A stretch of DNA of 64,000 bases from Stenotrophomonas raiganjensis (SeqCode) (GTDB lineage Bacteria; Pseudomonadota; Gammaproteobacteria; Xanthomonadales; Xanthomonadaceae). A program made the position numbers and the translations under genes. The notes under the pieces are model-generated. The model did not search any database. It worked only from the letters and a program-made list of their open reading frames with translations, and was not told the DNA's origin. Every line of letters begins with the position of its first letter. Within the stretch, counting starts at the first letter, position 1. Shown in pieces: positions 57,639-64,000 of the stretch. The stretch spans positions 1-64,000 of the forward strand of contig NZ_JAUTXR010000192.1 of NCBI RefSeq assembly GCF_030658505.1, written 5' to 3'.

Positions 57639-58517
57639 ATGCGCAGCACCGCAACAGGAAGTACCGTCCTGGCCCTGCTCCTCGGGCTTGCAGCAACGCC
57701 GGCGCAGGCCGCCGACGTGGTCGGCGTGGCCTTCGTGCATGGCACCGGCGCGCAGACCAATGCCACCCAGGACTACTGGCAGCCGGCAATCATCGACACC
57801 GTGCGCCAGGGCCTGACAAATAGCAGCAACTACGTGGTCATCAACTGCGACTTCACCCAGTACATGTGGAAGCCGGAGGCTGCCGGCTGCCTGGCCAACC
57901 AGCTGACCGGTTTCATCGACAGCCGTGGCATCACCCAGCTGGTGGTGATCACCCATTCCAACGGCGGCAATGTGATGCGCTGGATCCTGTCCAACCCGAC
58001 CTACGACAGCCGCTATCCGAAGATCATCCGCACGGTGCGCAAGGTCACCGCGCTGGCACCGTCCTCGGCGGGCACGCCATTGGCCGATGCGGTGCTCAAC
58101 GGCAATACCTTCGAAACCTCGCTGGGCTGGCTGCTGGGCTACAAGAACGATGCCGTGCGCCAGCAGCAGGTGGCCAGCATGGCCACCTACAACGCGCAGA
58201 ACCTGTATGGCACCGCAGGCCGCCCGGCGTTGCCCAAGCCGTTCCGCGCGGTGGTTGGCAGCGATGTCGAATCGGCGGTGTGGGACAGCAACAGCTACTG
58301 CGGTGGCTATGCCGCCAATGTCGGCCTGGAGTTCACCCAGAACTGGCTGTCGTCCTGCTCCGATGGCTTTCTGGAGTGCAGCAGCCAGAAGGCTGCTGGC
58401 ACCACCTGGTTCACTGACACGCAGCGCACCCAGGGGGCAGAGCCGCTCAGCCACAACCAGAGCCGCCGCGAGTGCTTCGGCCTCGGCACGATCCTGCGCA
58501 ACGACCTGGCCCAGTGA
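57639..58517 (+). CDS. Secreted alpha/beta hydrolase, lipase-like
   Basis: A 292-residue exported protein (signal MRSTATGSTVLALLLGLAATPAQA). The nucleophile-like elbow reads VVITHSNGGNVMRW (H-S-N-G-G, a variant of G-x-S-x-G), after GVAFVHGTGAQ (oxyanion region). Four Cys in the C-terminal part suggest disulphides. AGGGAGAGAAGCG precedes the ATG. It is 11 bp from the DUF4785 gene and was likely transferred and expressed as a pair with it. Lipase activity is inferred, not shown. Confidence 0.8.
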   Translation: MRSTATGSTVLALLLGLAATPAQAADVVGVAFVHGTGAQTNATQDYWQPAIIDTVRQGLTNSSNYVVINCDFTQYMWKPEAAGCLANQLTGFIDSRGITQLVVITHSNGGNVMRWILSNPTYDSRYPKIIRTVRKVTALAPSSAGTPLADAVLNGNTFETSLGWLLGYKNDAVRQQQVASMATYNAQNLYGTAGRPALPKPFRAVVGSDVESAVWDSNSYCGGYAANVGLEFTQNWLSSCSDGFLECSSQKAAGTTWFTDTQRTQGAEPLSHNQSRRECFGLGTILRNDLAQ

Positions 58518-58528
58518 GGGAGACGACC

Positions 58529-59731
58529 ATGACGATCCATACCACCCTGTTGGCCGGCGCCGTGCTGGCGGTGCTGTCCCTTTCCACCGTACAGGCCGCG
58601 CAGCCGTTGAATGCCGCCCGCGTGGGCGATCAGGTGCCTGCTGCCCTGGTGGCAGCGCCGCTGCCCGCCGACGAAAGCGAACACGCGCCGTTGTCCTTCG
58701 CCTGGGCGCTGGACCCGGCACAGCCGCTGCAGGCGGCCACGCCGTATGCCTCGGTCAGCCGCAGCTACTGGCAGCAGGTCGATGGCACGCAGCTGCAACG
58801 CGGCCTGGACCTGCCGCTGACGGCGCCCGATGCGGTGATCCAGCTGAGTCCGGCCGCAGGAGCCCGCGCGCTGCCGGCCAACACCCTGCAGGTGCGCGAC
58901 CCGGCAGGCCGCAGCAGCGTGGCCCGCAGTGTCGATGCACGCGCGCTGCAGCAGGCCGGCATGCCGGTGGGTGACGGCAGCAGCATGCTGCGCACCGGTG
59001 CGACCAGTGTGGCCGGTGCGTACACCCTGCAGAGCGCGCAGGCACAGGGCCGCTACGTGGTGCAGGTGCTGGAGCCGAACAGCCCGCTGCGGCTGGAAGT
59101 GCAGGCCAACCAAGGGCAGGTGCTGGCCGGTGGCAACCTGCAGCTGCAGGCGCGCCTGCTGGAAGACGGTGCCACCACCGCGCAGCTGGCATCGCGTCGT
59201 GGCAGCCTGGGCGGTGAAGCGTTGCTGGTTGCGCCGGACGGCCGCAGCTGGCCGCAGCGCCTGCTGCGCACCACCGATGGGGCCCTGCGTGCGCAGGTGC
59301 GGATTCCGGCTGATGTCGGCAACGTGCAGGGGCTGTGGGAGCTGCAGGTGTTCGCCCAGGCCGCGGGTGTGCTGCGCGATGGCAAGGTCGCCTTCGCGGT
59401 GGCGCGGCCGACCGCGCGCTTCAGCGGGCAGGCGGCACCGGACCCGGCCAGCCGCCAGGTGGCGCTGCCGCTGCAGGTGGCCGCCGCCGGCCGCTACGAG
59501 GCGCGCGGTACGCTGTATGCCAGCGGCCGCGATGGCCAGTTGAAGCCGGTGGCGCAGGCACATGCGGCGGCGTGGTTCGATGGTCCTGGCGCCGGTCAAC
59601 TGGTGCTGCCGTTCGATCAGGCCGCGCTGCCGGCCGGCTTCGGTGCGCCGTACGAACTGCGCGACCTGCAGCTGCAGGACCAGAGCCGGATGGCGCCGAT
59701 CGAGTCGCGCGCGCTGGCGCTGCGGTTCTGA
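58529..59731 (+). CDS. DUF4785-type exported protein
   Basis: A 400-residue secreted protein (signal MTIHTTLLAGAVLAVLSLSTVQA) rich in beta structure: HAPLSFAWALDP, GAYTLQSAQAQGRYVVQVLEP and RLEVQANQGQVLAGGNLQL read like two Ig-like sandwich domains after an N-terminal domain. I place it with DUF4785 proteins, which occur beside secreted hydrolases. It starts 11 bases after the lipase-like gene, with GAGGGAG upstream. It may aid folding or surface presentation of that partner; this is inference. Confidence 0.7.
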   Translation: MTIHTTLLAGAVLAVLSLSTVQAAQPLNAARVGDQVPAALVAAPLPADESEHAPLSFAWALDPAQPLQAATPYASVSRSYWQQVDGTQLQRGLDLPLTAPDAVIQLSPAAGARALPANTLQVRDPAGRSSVARSVDARALQQAGMPVGDGSSMLRTGATSVAGAYTLQSAQAQGRYVVQVLEPNSPLRLEVQANQGQVLAGGNLQLQARLLEDGATTAQLASRRGSLGGEALLVAPDGRSWPQRLLRTTDGALRAQVRIPADVGNVQGLWELQVFAQAAGVLRDGKVAFAVARPTARFSGQAAPDPASRQVALPLQVAAAGRYEARGTLYASGRDGQLKPVAQAHAAAWFDGPGAGQLVLPFDQAALPAGFGAPYELRDLQLQDQSRMAPIESRALALRF

Positions 59732-59776
59732 GGTTGCATGCAGCGGGCCGGGATCCGGCCCGCTGTACCTTCTTGT

Positions 59777-59846
59777 GTGGAGCCGAGCCCATGCTCGGCT
59801 GCCGTTTGCCGTGATCAGGAGCAGCCGAGCGTGGGCTCGGCTCTAC
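59777..59846. repeat. SMAG repeat pair
   Basis: Copies at 59777-59800 (GTGG variant instead of GTAG) and 59823-59846, inverted. Lies between the convergent DUF4785 and ABC genes. Confidence 0.87.
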
Positions 59847-59859
59847 AAAGGCATGCCGA

Positions 59860-60681
59860 CTACCCCGCGTACGCGGTCAGCCGGCCTTCCTGCTCGCATA
59901 CGGTGATTGCGCCACCGAACACCGCCGACAACGGTTCGTTGCGCAGCAGTTCGGCACGTGTGCCGTCGGCCAGTACGCGGCCGTCGCGCAGCAGCACCAC
60001 CCGCTCGATCTCGGGAATGATCTCTTCGATGTGGTGGGTCACCAGCACCAGGGTGATGCCTTGCTGCGCCAGCACCCGCATGGTTGCCACCAGCTGCTCG
60101 CGGGCGACCAGGTCCAGCCCGGTCGAAGGCTCGTCCAGCAGCAGCGCCTGCGGCCGGTTGACCAGCGCGCGGGCGATCAGCACACGACGCGTCTCGCCGG
60201 CCGACAGCTCGGCATAGGCACGCTCGCGCAGGGCCAGCGCGCCGGTCATTGCCAGTGTCTCGCCGACGCGCGCGCGCATCTCGGCGGTCACTTCGCGGAA
60301 GGCCGGTACCACGTAGCTGGCGAAGAAGCCGGACAGCACCGCCTGTTCCACGGTCAGCCCCGGCATGTCGGCCAGGTTGCTGCTGAGATCGCCGGTGACG
60401 ATGCCCAGCTGCGAACGCAGCCGGTCCACCTGCCAGCGGTTCTGGCCCAGCACCTTCACCGCCACCGTGCCGTCGCTTTGCGCCAGCGGGTACAGCTCGC
60501 GGGTGATCAGCTTGATGAAGGTTGATTTGCCGCAACCGTTGGGGCCGAGCAGGGCGGTGTGCTGGCCCTGCGCGATGCGCAGGCTGAGCCCGTGCAGCAC
60601 CTTCACCTGGCCGCGCACCACGGTGGCGCGGTCCAGTTCGATCAACGGGGGCAGCCCGGCGACGGGCGGGGCGGCGGTCAT
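59860..60681 (-). CDS. ABC transporter ATP-binding protein
   Basis: A 273-residue ATPase with Walker A GPNGCGKST, signature LSAGETRR, Walker B ALLLDEPST and switch His in LVTHHIEE. It belongs to the stand-alone, iron/molybdate- or ModF-like ATP-binding class by its short form, but no permease gene is adjacent. The ATG at 60681 opens MTAAPPVAGLPPLIELD. The substrate is unknown. It is divergent from the desaturase gene. Confidence 0.87.
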   Translation of the reverse strand: MTAAPPVAGLPPLIELDRATVVRGQVKVLHGLSLRIAQGQHTALLGPNGCGKSTFIKLITRELYPLAQSDGTVAVKVLGQNRWQVDRLRSQLGIVTGDLSSNLADMPGLTVEQAVLSGFFASYVVPAFREVTAEMRARVGETLAMTGALALRERAYAELSAGETRRVLIARALVNRPQALLLDEPSTGLDLVAREQLVATMRVLAQQGITLVLVTHHIEEIIPEIERVVLLRDGRVLADGTRAELLRNEPLSAVFGGAITVCEQEGRLTAYAG

Positions 60682-60832
60682 GGTGCTGGCGCGTGGATCA
60701 AGGCTCGACAACTCGGGTCCCCAACTGTGAACGGTGCCACGGATGGCGGTGGCAATCACCGCCGCAGGGATGCAGTTTGCAACGTAAGCGCCCATGATGT
60801 CTGCCATCCCCGCGTCGATCCGGAGAGCCGCC

Positions 60833-62035
60833 ATGCCCGATGCCCTGATGTCCCTGTTGACCGGTGGCGTGCTCGGCCTGGGCGGGTGGGCCATGCTGGC
60901 GGTGCTGCTGGTCTTCACCCAGATCACCATCTTCTCGGTGACCCTCTACCTGCACCGCAGCCAGGCCCATCGCGGGGTCGATTTCCACCCGGCGCTGGCC
61001 CACGTTTTCCGCTTCTGGCTGTGGCTGACCACCTCGATGATCACCCGCGAGTGGGTGGCCATCCATCGCAAGCACCACGCCAAGGTGGAGACCGAGGACG
61101 ACCCGCACAGCCCGGTCACCCGCGGCATCGGCAAGGTGTTCTGGCACGGCGTGGAGCTGTACCGGGAAGCGCGCGGCATGCGCGCTGACATCGAGCAGTA
61201 CGGGCGCGGCACCCCGGACGATGCGATCGAGCGCCACCTGTATACCCCGCACGCCACGCTCGGCCCGGTGCTGCTGCTGACGATCAACAGCGTGCTGTTC
61301 GGCCTGCCCGGCGTGGCCCTGTGGGCGATCCAGATGGCATGGATCCCGTTCTGGGCGGCCGGCGTGGTCAATGGCCTCGGCCACTGGTGGGGCTACCGCA
61401 ACTACGAGTCGGCCGATACCTCCACCAACCTCACGCCGTGGGGGTTCTGGATCGGCGGTGAGGAGCTGCACAACAACCACCACGCCTTCCCCAGTTCGGC
61501 GCGCTTCGCGATGCGGCGCTGGGAGTTCGACATCGGCTGGAGTGCGATCCGCCTGCTGCAGGCGCTGCGCCTGGCCAGGGTGCTGCGGGTGGCGCCGGCC
61601 GTGGACGTGCGCCCGAGCATCGCCGTACCCGATGCCGAGACCCTGAAGGCACTGCTGTCGCACCGCTTCCAGGCGATGACCGATTACCAGCGCAATGTGT
61701 TCATGCCGGCCCTGCGCGAGGAAGCCGTGCAGGCCGGGGCCAAGCTGCGTCGCCTGCTGCCACGCCGGCTGCGCCGCGGCCTGGTCAACGATGGCCGCTG
61801 GCTGAAGCCGGACAGCCGTGCCCAGCTCAGCGCATGGGTGGAACAACGGCCGCGCATCCGCACCCTGGTCGAGTACCGCGCGCGGCTGGCCGCGCTGCTG
61901 GAAGCCCGTGGCCACGACGCCGCCGAGCGCCTGCATCAGCTGCAGGCGTGGTGCCGCGAGGCCGAGGAAAGCGGTATCGCGGCGTTGCAGGCCTACGCCG
62001 CACGCTTGAAGGGCTACAGCCTGGTGGGCGCGTGA
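60833..62035 (+). CDS. Acyl-lipid/acyl-CoA fatty acid desaturase
   Basis: A 400-residue membrane desaturase introducing a double bond into fatty acyl chains. The three His boxes that bind di-iron are present: HRSQAHR, HRKHHAKVE and HNNHHAFPSS. Hydrophobic segments lie around 15-45 and 150-190. The C-terminal third is basic and helical (RRLLPRRLRRGL). The ATG at 60833, with GGAGAG seven bases upstream, is preferred over one at 60794. Its last bases overlap the start of an EF-hand gene. Confidence 0.92.
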   Translation: MPDALMSLLTGGVLGLGGWAMLAVLLVFTQITIFSVTLYLHRSQAHRGVDFHPALAHVFRFWLWLTTSMITREWVAIHRKHHAKVETEDDPHSPVTRGIGKVFWHGVELYREARGMRADIEQYGRGTPDDAIERHLYTPHATLGPVLLLTINSVLFGLPGVALWAIQMAWIPFWAAGVVNGLGHWWGYRNYESADTSTNLTPWGFWIGGEELHNNHHAFPSSARFAMRRWEFDIGWSAIRLLQALRLARVLRVAPAVDVRPSIAVPDAETLKALLSHRFQAMTDYQRNVFMPALREEAVQAGAKLRRLLPRRLRRGLVNDGRWLKPDSRAQLSAWVEQRPRIRTLVEYRARLAALLEARGHDAAERLHQLQAWCREAEESGIAALQAYAARLKGYSLVGA

Positions 62036-62364
62036 GGGCAGGGTACGGGCTTCTGCTGATGGCGATGTTGCCGGGCGCGGCGCTGGCCCAGGTCACCGAC
62101 ACCGCCAGCTATCTGCAGCGGATGGACAGCGATGGCGACGGCAGGGTCAGCGAGGCCGAGTACGTGCAGTGGATGCTGTATGCCTTCGACCACATGGACC
62201 GCAATGGCGATGGTGTGCTGACGGCCGAGGAGCTGCCCGGTGGCAAGGGCAGGGCGATCAGTCGCGAGCAGCAGCGGCAGGTGATCGTGCAGCGCTTCCA
62301 CAAGCAGGATGCCAACGGCGACGGCTTCCTGGATGCACGGGAGCTGGCGGCGCCGCCGCGCTGA
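62032..62364 (+). CDS. Secreted EF-hand protein, coupled to the desaturase
   Basis: A 110-residue protein with a signal peptide (RAGYGLLLMAMLPGAALA) and three EF-hand loops: DSDGDGRVSEAE (32-43), DRNGDGVLTAEE (56-67) and DANGDGFLDARE (93-104). The proposed GTG start at 62032 overlaps the desaturase TGA (GTGA), which indicates translational coupling; an ATG at 62059 would shorten the signal. It probably binds calcium in the periplasm. No target is known. Confidence 0.82.
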   Translation: MRAGYGLLLMAMLPGAALAQVTDTASYLQRMDSDGDGRVSEAEYVQWMLYAFDHMDRNGDGVLTAEELPGGKGRAISREQQRQVIVQRFHKQDANGDGFLDARELAAPPR

Positions 62365-62375
62365 CTCTGCATCGT

Positions 62376-62438
62376 CGCCGGGCATGGCCCGGCGCTACCA
62401 GGTGCACTGGTCCCGGTAGCGCCGGGCCATGCCCGGCG
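62376..62438. repeat. SMAG repeat pair (CGCCGGGC type)
   Basis: Two inverted elements, CGCCGGGC/GCCCGGCG with CTAC at 62376-62398 and GTAG with the same stem at 62416-62438. Ends 12 bases before the mutM ATG. Confidence 0.9.
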
Positions 62439-62450
62439 TAGAATCGCCCC

Positions 62451-63263
62451 ATGCCTGAACTGCCCGAAGTCGAAACCACCCGCCGCGGCCTGGCGCCGCA
62501 CCTGCAGGGCCGCCGCGTGCATGGCGTGATCCTTCGCCGCGCCGACCTGCGCTGGCCGATTCCGCCGGAAGTGGCCGAACTGCTGCCCGGGCAGCGCATC
62601 GACGATATCCGCCGGCGCGCCAAGTACCTGCTGCTGGACACCGCCATCGGCAGCGCGGTGCTGCATCTGGGCATGTCCGGCAGCCTGCGCGTGTTGCCCG
62701 GCGATACCCCGCTGCGCGCCCACGACCATGTGGACATCAGCCTGGACAACGGCCGCCTGCTGCGCTTCAACGACCCGCGCCGCTTCGGCAGCCTGCTCTG
62801 GCAGCCGGCCGGCGAGATCCATCCGCTGCTGCAGGGGCTGGGCCCGGAGCCGCTGGATGATGCCTTCGATGGGGACTACCTGTTCGCGCGCAGCCGGGGC
62901 CGCAGTGCGCCGGTGAAAACGTTCCTGATGGACCAGGCGGTCGTGGTGGGCGTGGGCAACATCTACGCCGCCGAAAGCCTGTTCAAGGCCGGCATCAGTC
63001 CGTTGCGCGAGGCGGGCAAGATCTCGCGCGAACGCTACCAGCGGCTGGCCGACGCGGTGAAGGAGATCCTCGGCTACGCCATCACCCGCGGCGGCACCAC
63101 CCTGCGCGACTTCATCAGCCCGGACGGCGCGCCGGGCTACTTCGAGCAGGAACTGCTGGTGTACGGCCGCGATGGGCTGCCGTGCCCGACCTGTGGCCGC
63201 GCGCTGAAGCACGCCACCATCGGCCAGCGCGCCAGCGTCTGGTGCAGCCACTGCCAGCGTTGA
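62451..63263 (+). CDS. mutM: Formamidopyrimidine-DNA glycosylase
   Basis: MutM excises oxidised purines such as 8-oxoguanine and nicks the strand. The N-terminal Pro2-Glu3 ([14 protein letters not shown]) is the active site. Further features are the helix-two-turn-helix [12 protein letters not shown] and the C-terminal zinc finger CPTC...CSHC (C-x2-C-x16-C-x2-C). The 270-residue length is canonical. SMAG repeats sit immediately upstream, so its promoter must lie close to or within them. Confidence 0.96.
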   Translation: MPELPEVETTRRGLAPHLQGRRVHGVILRRADLRWPIPPEVAELLPGQRIDDIRRRAKYLLLDTAIGSAVLHLGMSGSLRVLPGDTPLRAHDHVDISLDNGRLLRFNDPRRFGSLLWQPAGEIHPLLQGLGPEPLDDAFDGDYLFARSRGRSAPVKTFLMDQAVVVGVGNIYAAESLFKAGISPLREAGKISRERYQRLADAVKEILGYAITRGGTTLRDFISPDGAPGYFEQELLVYGRDGLPCPTCGRALKHATIGQRASVWCSHCQR

Positions 63264-63285
63264 GCCGAGCGGCCAGCGGCAGCTG

Positions 63286-63315
63286 AACGGGCAGGGCGCG
63301 TCTCCGCTGCCCGTT
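63286..63315 (+). terminator. Hairpin after mutM
   Basis: Stem AACGGGCAG/CTGCCCGTT with a 12-base loop, 22 bases after the mutM stop. No T-tract, so a weak call. Confidence 0.45.
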
Positions 63316-63368
63316 AACGTTTGTCTGCCTATGATGGCCGACCTTCCCACTGTGCCTGACGCGCCTGC

Positions 63369-64000
63369 ATGCAACGACGCGACTTCATCCGCAATGCCTC
63401 CCTCGCCCTGGCTGCATTCGGCCTGCCGTCCCTGCCCGCGTGCGCGGCCAGCAAGAGCGGCCAGATGGGCCTGCGCCGCCTCGGCCAGCCGCAGCCGTTC
63501 GACTTCGCCACCCTGAAGGGCCAGGCGCGCGCGCTGGCGCAGGCGCCCTACAAGAGCCACAAGCGGGTGCTGCCGGGTCGACTGGAAGGCCTGGACTGGG
63601 ACCAGTACCAGTCGATCGGCTACCGCCAGGACCATGCCCTGTGGGCTGACCAGCCCGGCAAGTTCCAGGCCAAGTTCTTCCACCTCGGCCTGTACTTCCA
63701 TTCGCCGGTGCGCATGTTCGACGTGGTTGACGGCAAGGCGCAGGAGCTGGCCTATGACGGCGCAGCTTTCAACTACGGCAAGAGCGGCATCAAGGACGGC
63801 GAGCTGCCGGCCGATCTGGGCTTCGCCGGGTTCCGCCTGAACACCCGCAAGGACACCGACCGCGACTTCGCCGCCTTCCTTGGCGCCAGCTACTTCCGCG
63901 CCGTCGGCAAGGAAGGCCAGTACGGCCAGTCGGCGCGTGGCCTGGCGATCGATACCGGCATGGGCAAGCCGGAGGAATTCCCCGATTTCATCGCCTACTA
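63369..64000 (+). CDS. opgD: Glucan biosynthesis protein OpgD (3' truncated)
   Basis: A periplasmic protein shaping osmoregulated periplasmic glucans. The visible 210 residues begin with a Tat-type signal MQRRDFIRNASLALAAFGLP (RRDF). They then match the OpgD/OpgG N-terminal domain: FDFATLKGQARALAQAPY, LDWDQYQSIGYRQDHALW, FQAKFFHLGLYF, LGFAGFRLNTRKDTDRDFAAFLGASYFRAV and GQSARGLAIDTG. The window ends inside the gene (frame still open at 64000). The Tat signal favours OpgD over OpgG. Confidence 0.9.
   Translation, partial: MQRRDFIRNASLALAAFGLPSLPACAASKSGQMGLRRLGQPQPFDFATLKGQARALAQAPYKSHKRVLPGRLEGLDWDQYQSIGYRQDHALWADQPGKFQAKFFHLGLYFHSPVRMFDVVDGKAQELAYDGAAFNYGKSGIKDGELPADLGFAGFRLNTRKDTDRDFAAFLGASYFRAVGKEGQYGQSARGLAIDTGMGKPEEFPDFIAY

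Overview
The window is a contiguous piece of a high-GC gammaproteobacterial chromosome around the replication origin. It most likely comes from Stenotrophomonas, S. maltophilia complex (Xanthomonadaceae). Three things point there: many short palindromes with GTAG/CTAC at one stem end (SMAG-type REP repeats), the gene order tonB-exbB-exbD1-exbD2 known from Xanthomonas, and the rpmH/rnpA/yidC/mnmE block divergent from dnaA-dnaN-recF-gyrB. No tRNA, rRNA, CRISPR array, prophage or insertion sequence was recognised.

Layout. 1-10 kb: a 5'-truncated APC permease, an exported M19 dipeptidase, a TelA-like/membrane protein pair, a WYL regulator with an ABM-like protein, an RlmI-type rRNA methyltransferase, TerC/Alx behind a yybP-ykoY-type (manganese) riboswitch, a rhomboid protease and GlpQ. 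10.2-12 kb: a two-gene accessory cassette, a Beta-family protein and an sce7726-family protein with a PD-(D/E)XK-like motif, convergent and overlapping, bracketed by related palindromes. 12-18.5 kb: mnmE, a large lipoprotein fusing polysaccharide deacetylase, metacaspase and TPR domains, then yidC, rnpA and rpmH. 18.5-26.1 kb: the origin region (dnaA, dnaN, recF, gyrB), with DnaA boxes in three intergenic gaps and four good parS-like sites.

26-35.7 kb: CPBP and M48 proteases, a TPR protein, tonB-exbB-exbD1-exbD2, a cardiolipin synthase, pdxJ and a PA0069-type radical SAM protein. 35.7-46.4 kb: a 2OG-Fe(II) oxygenase, fbp, an aromatic aminotransferase, a TonB-dependent receptor, and the Ku-LigD end-joining pair. 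46.4-64 kb: Zn alcohol dehydrogenase, KDPG aldolase, cysteine dioxygenase, a LacI regulator, phhA with a divergent Lrp/AsnC regulator, patatin lipoprotein, a GYF/AIM24 protein, a second TonB-dependent receptor, class A acid phosphatase, a lipase-like/DUF4785 pair, an ABC ATPase, a desaturase coupled to a secreted EF-hand protein, mutM and a 3'-truncated opgD.

Functional themes are replication initiation and segregation, membrane insertion and tRNA modification, TonB energy coupling with two client receptors, end-joining repair, aromatic amino acid catabolism (phhA, aminotransferase), and envelope enzymes. The less explained parts are the Beta/sce7726 cassette, the deacetylase-metacaspase-TPR lipoprotein, the 1-kb dnaN-recF gap, and a 112-bp palindrome upstream of fbp.
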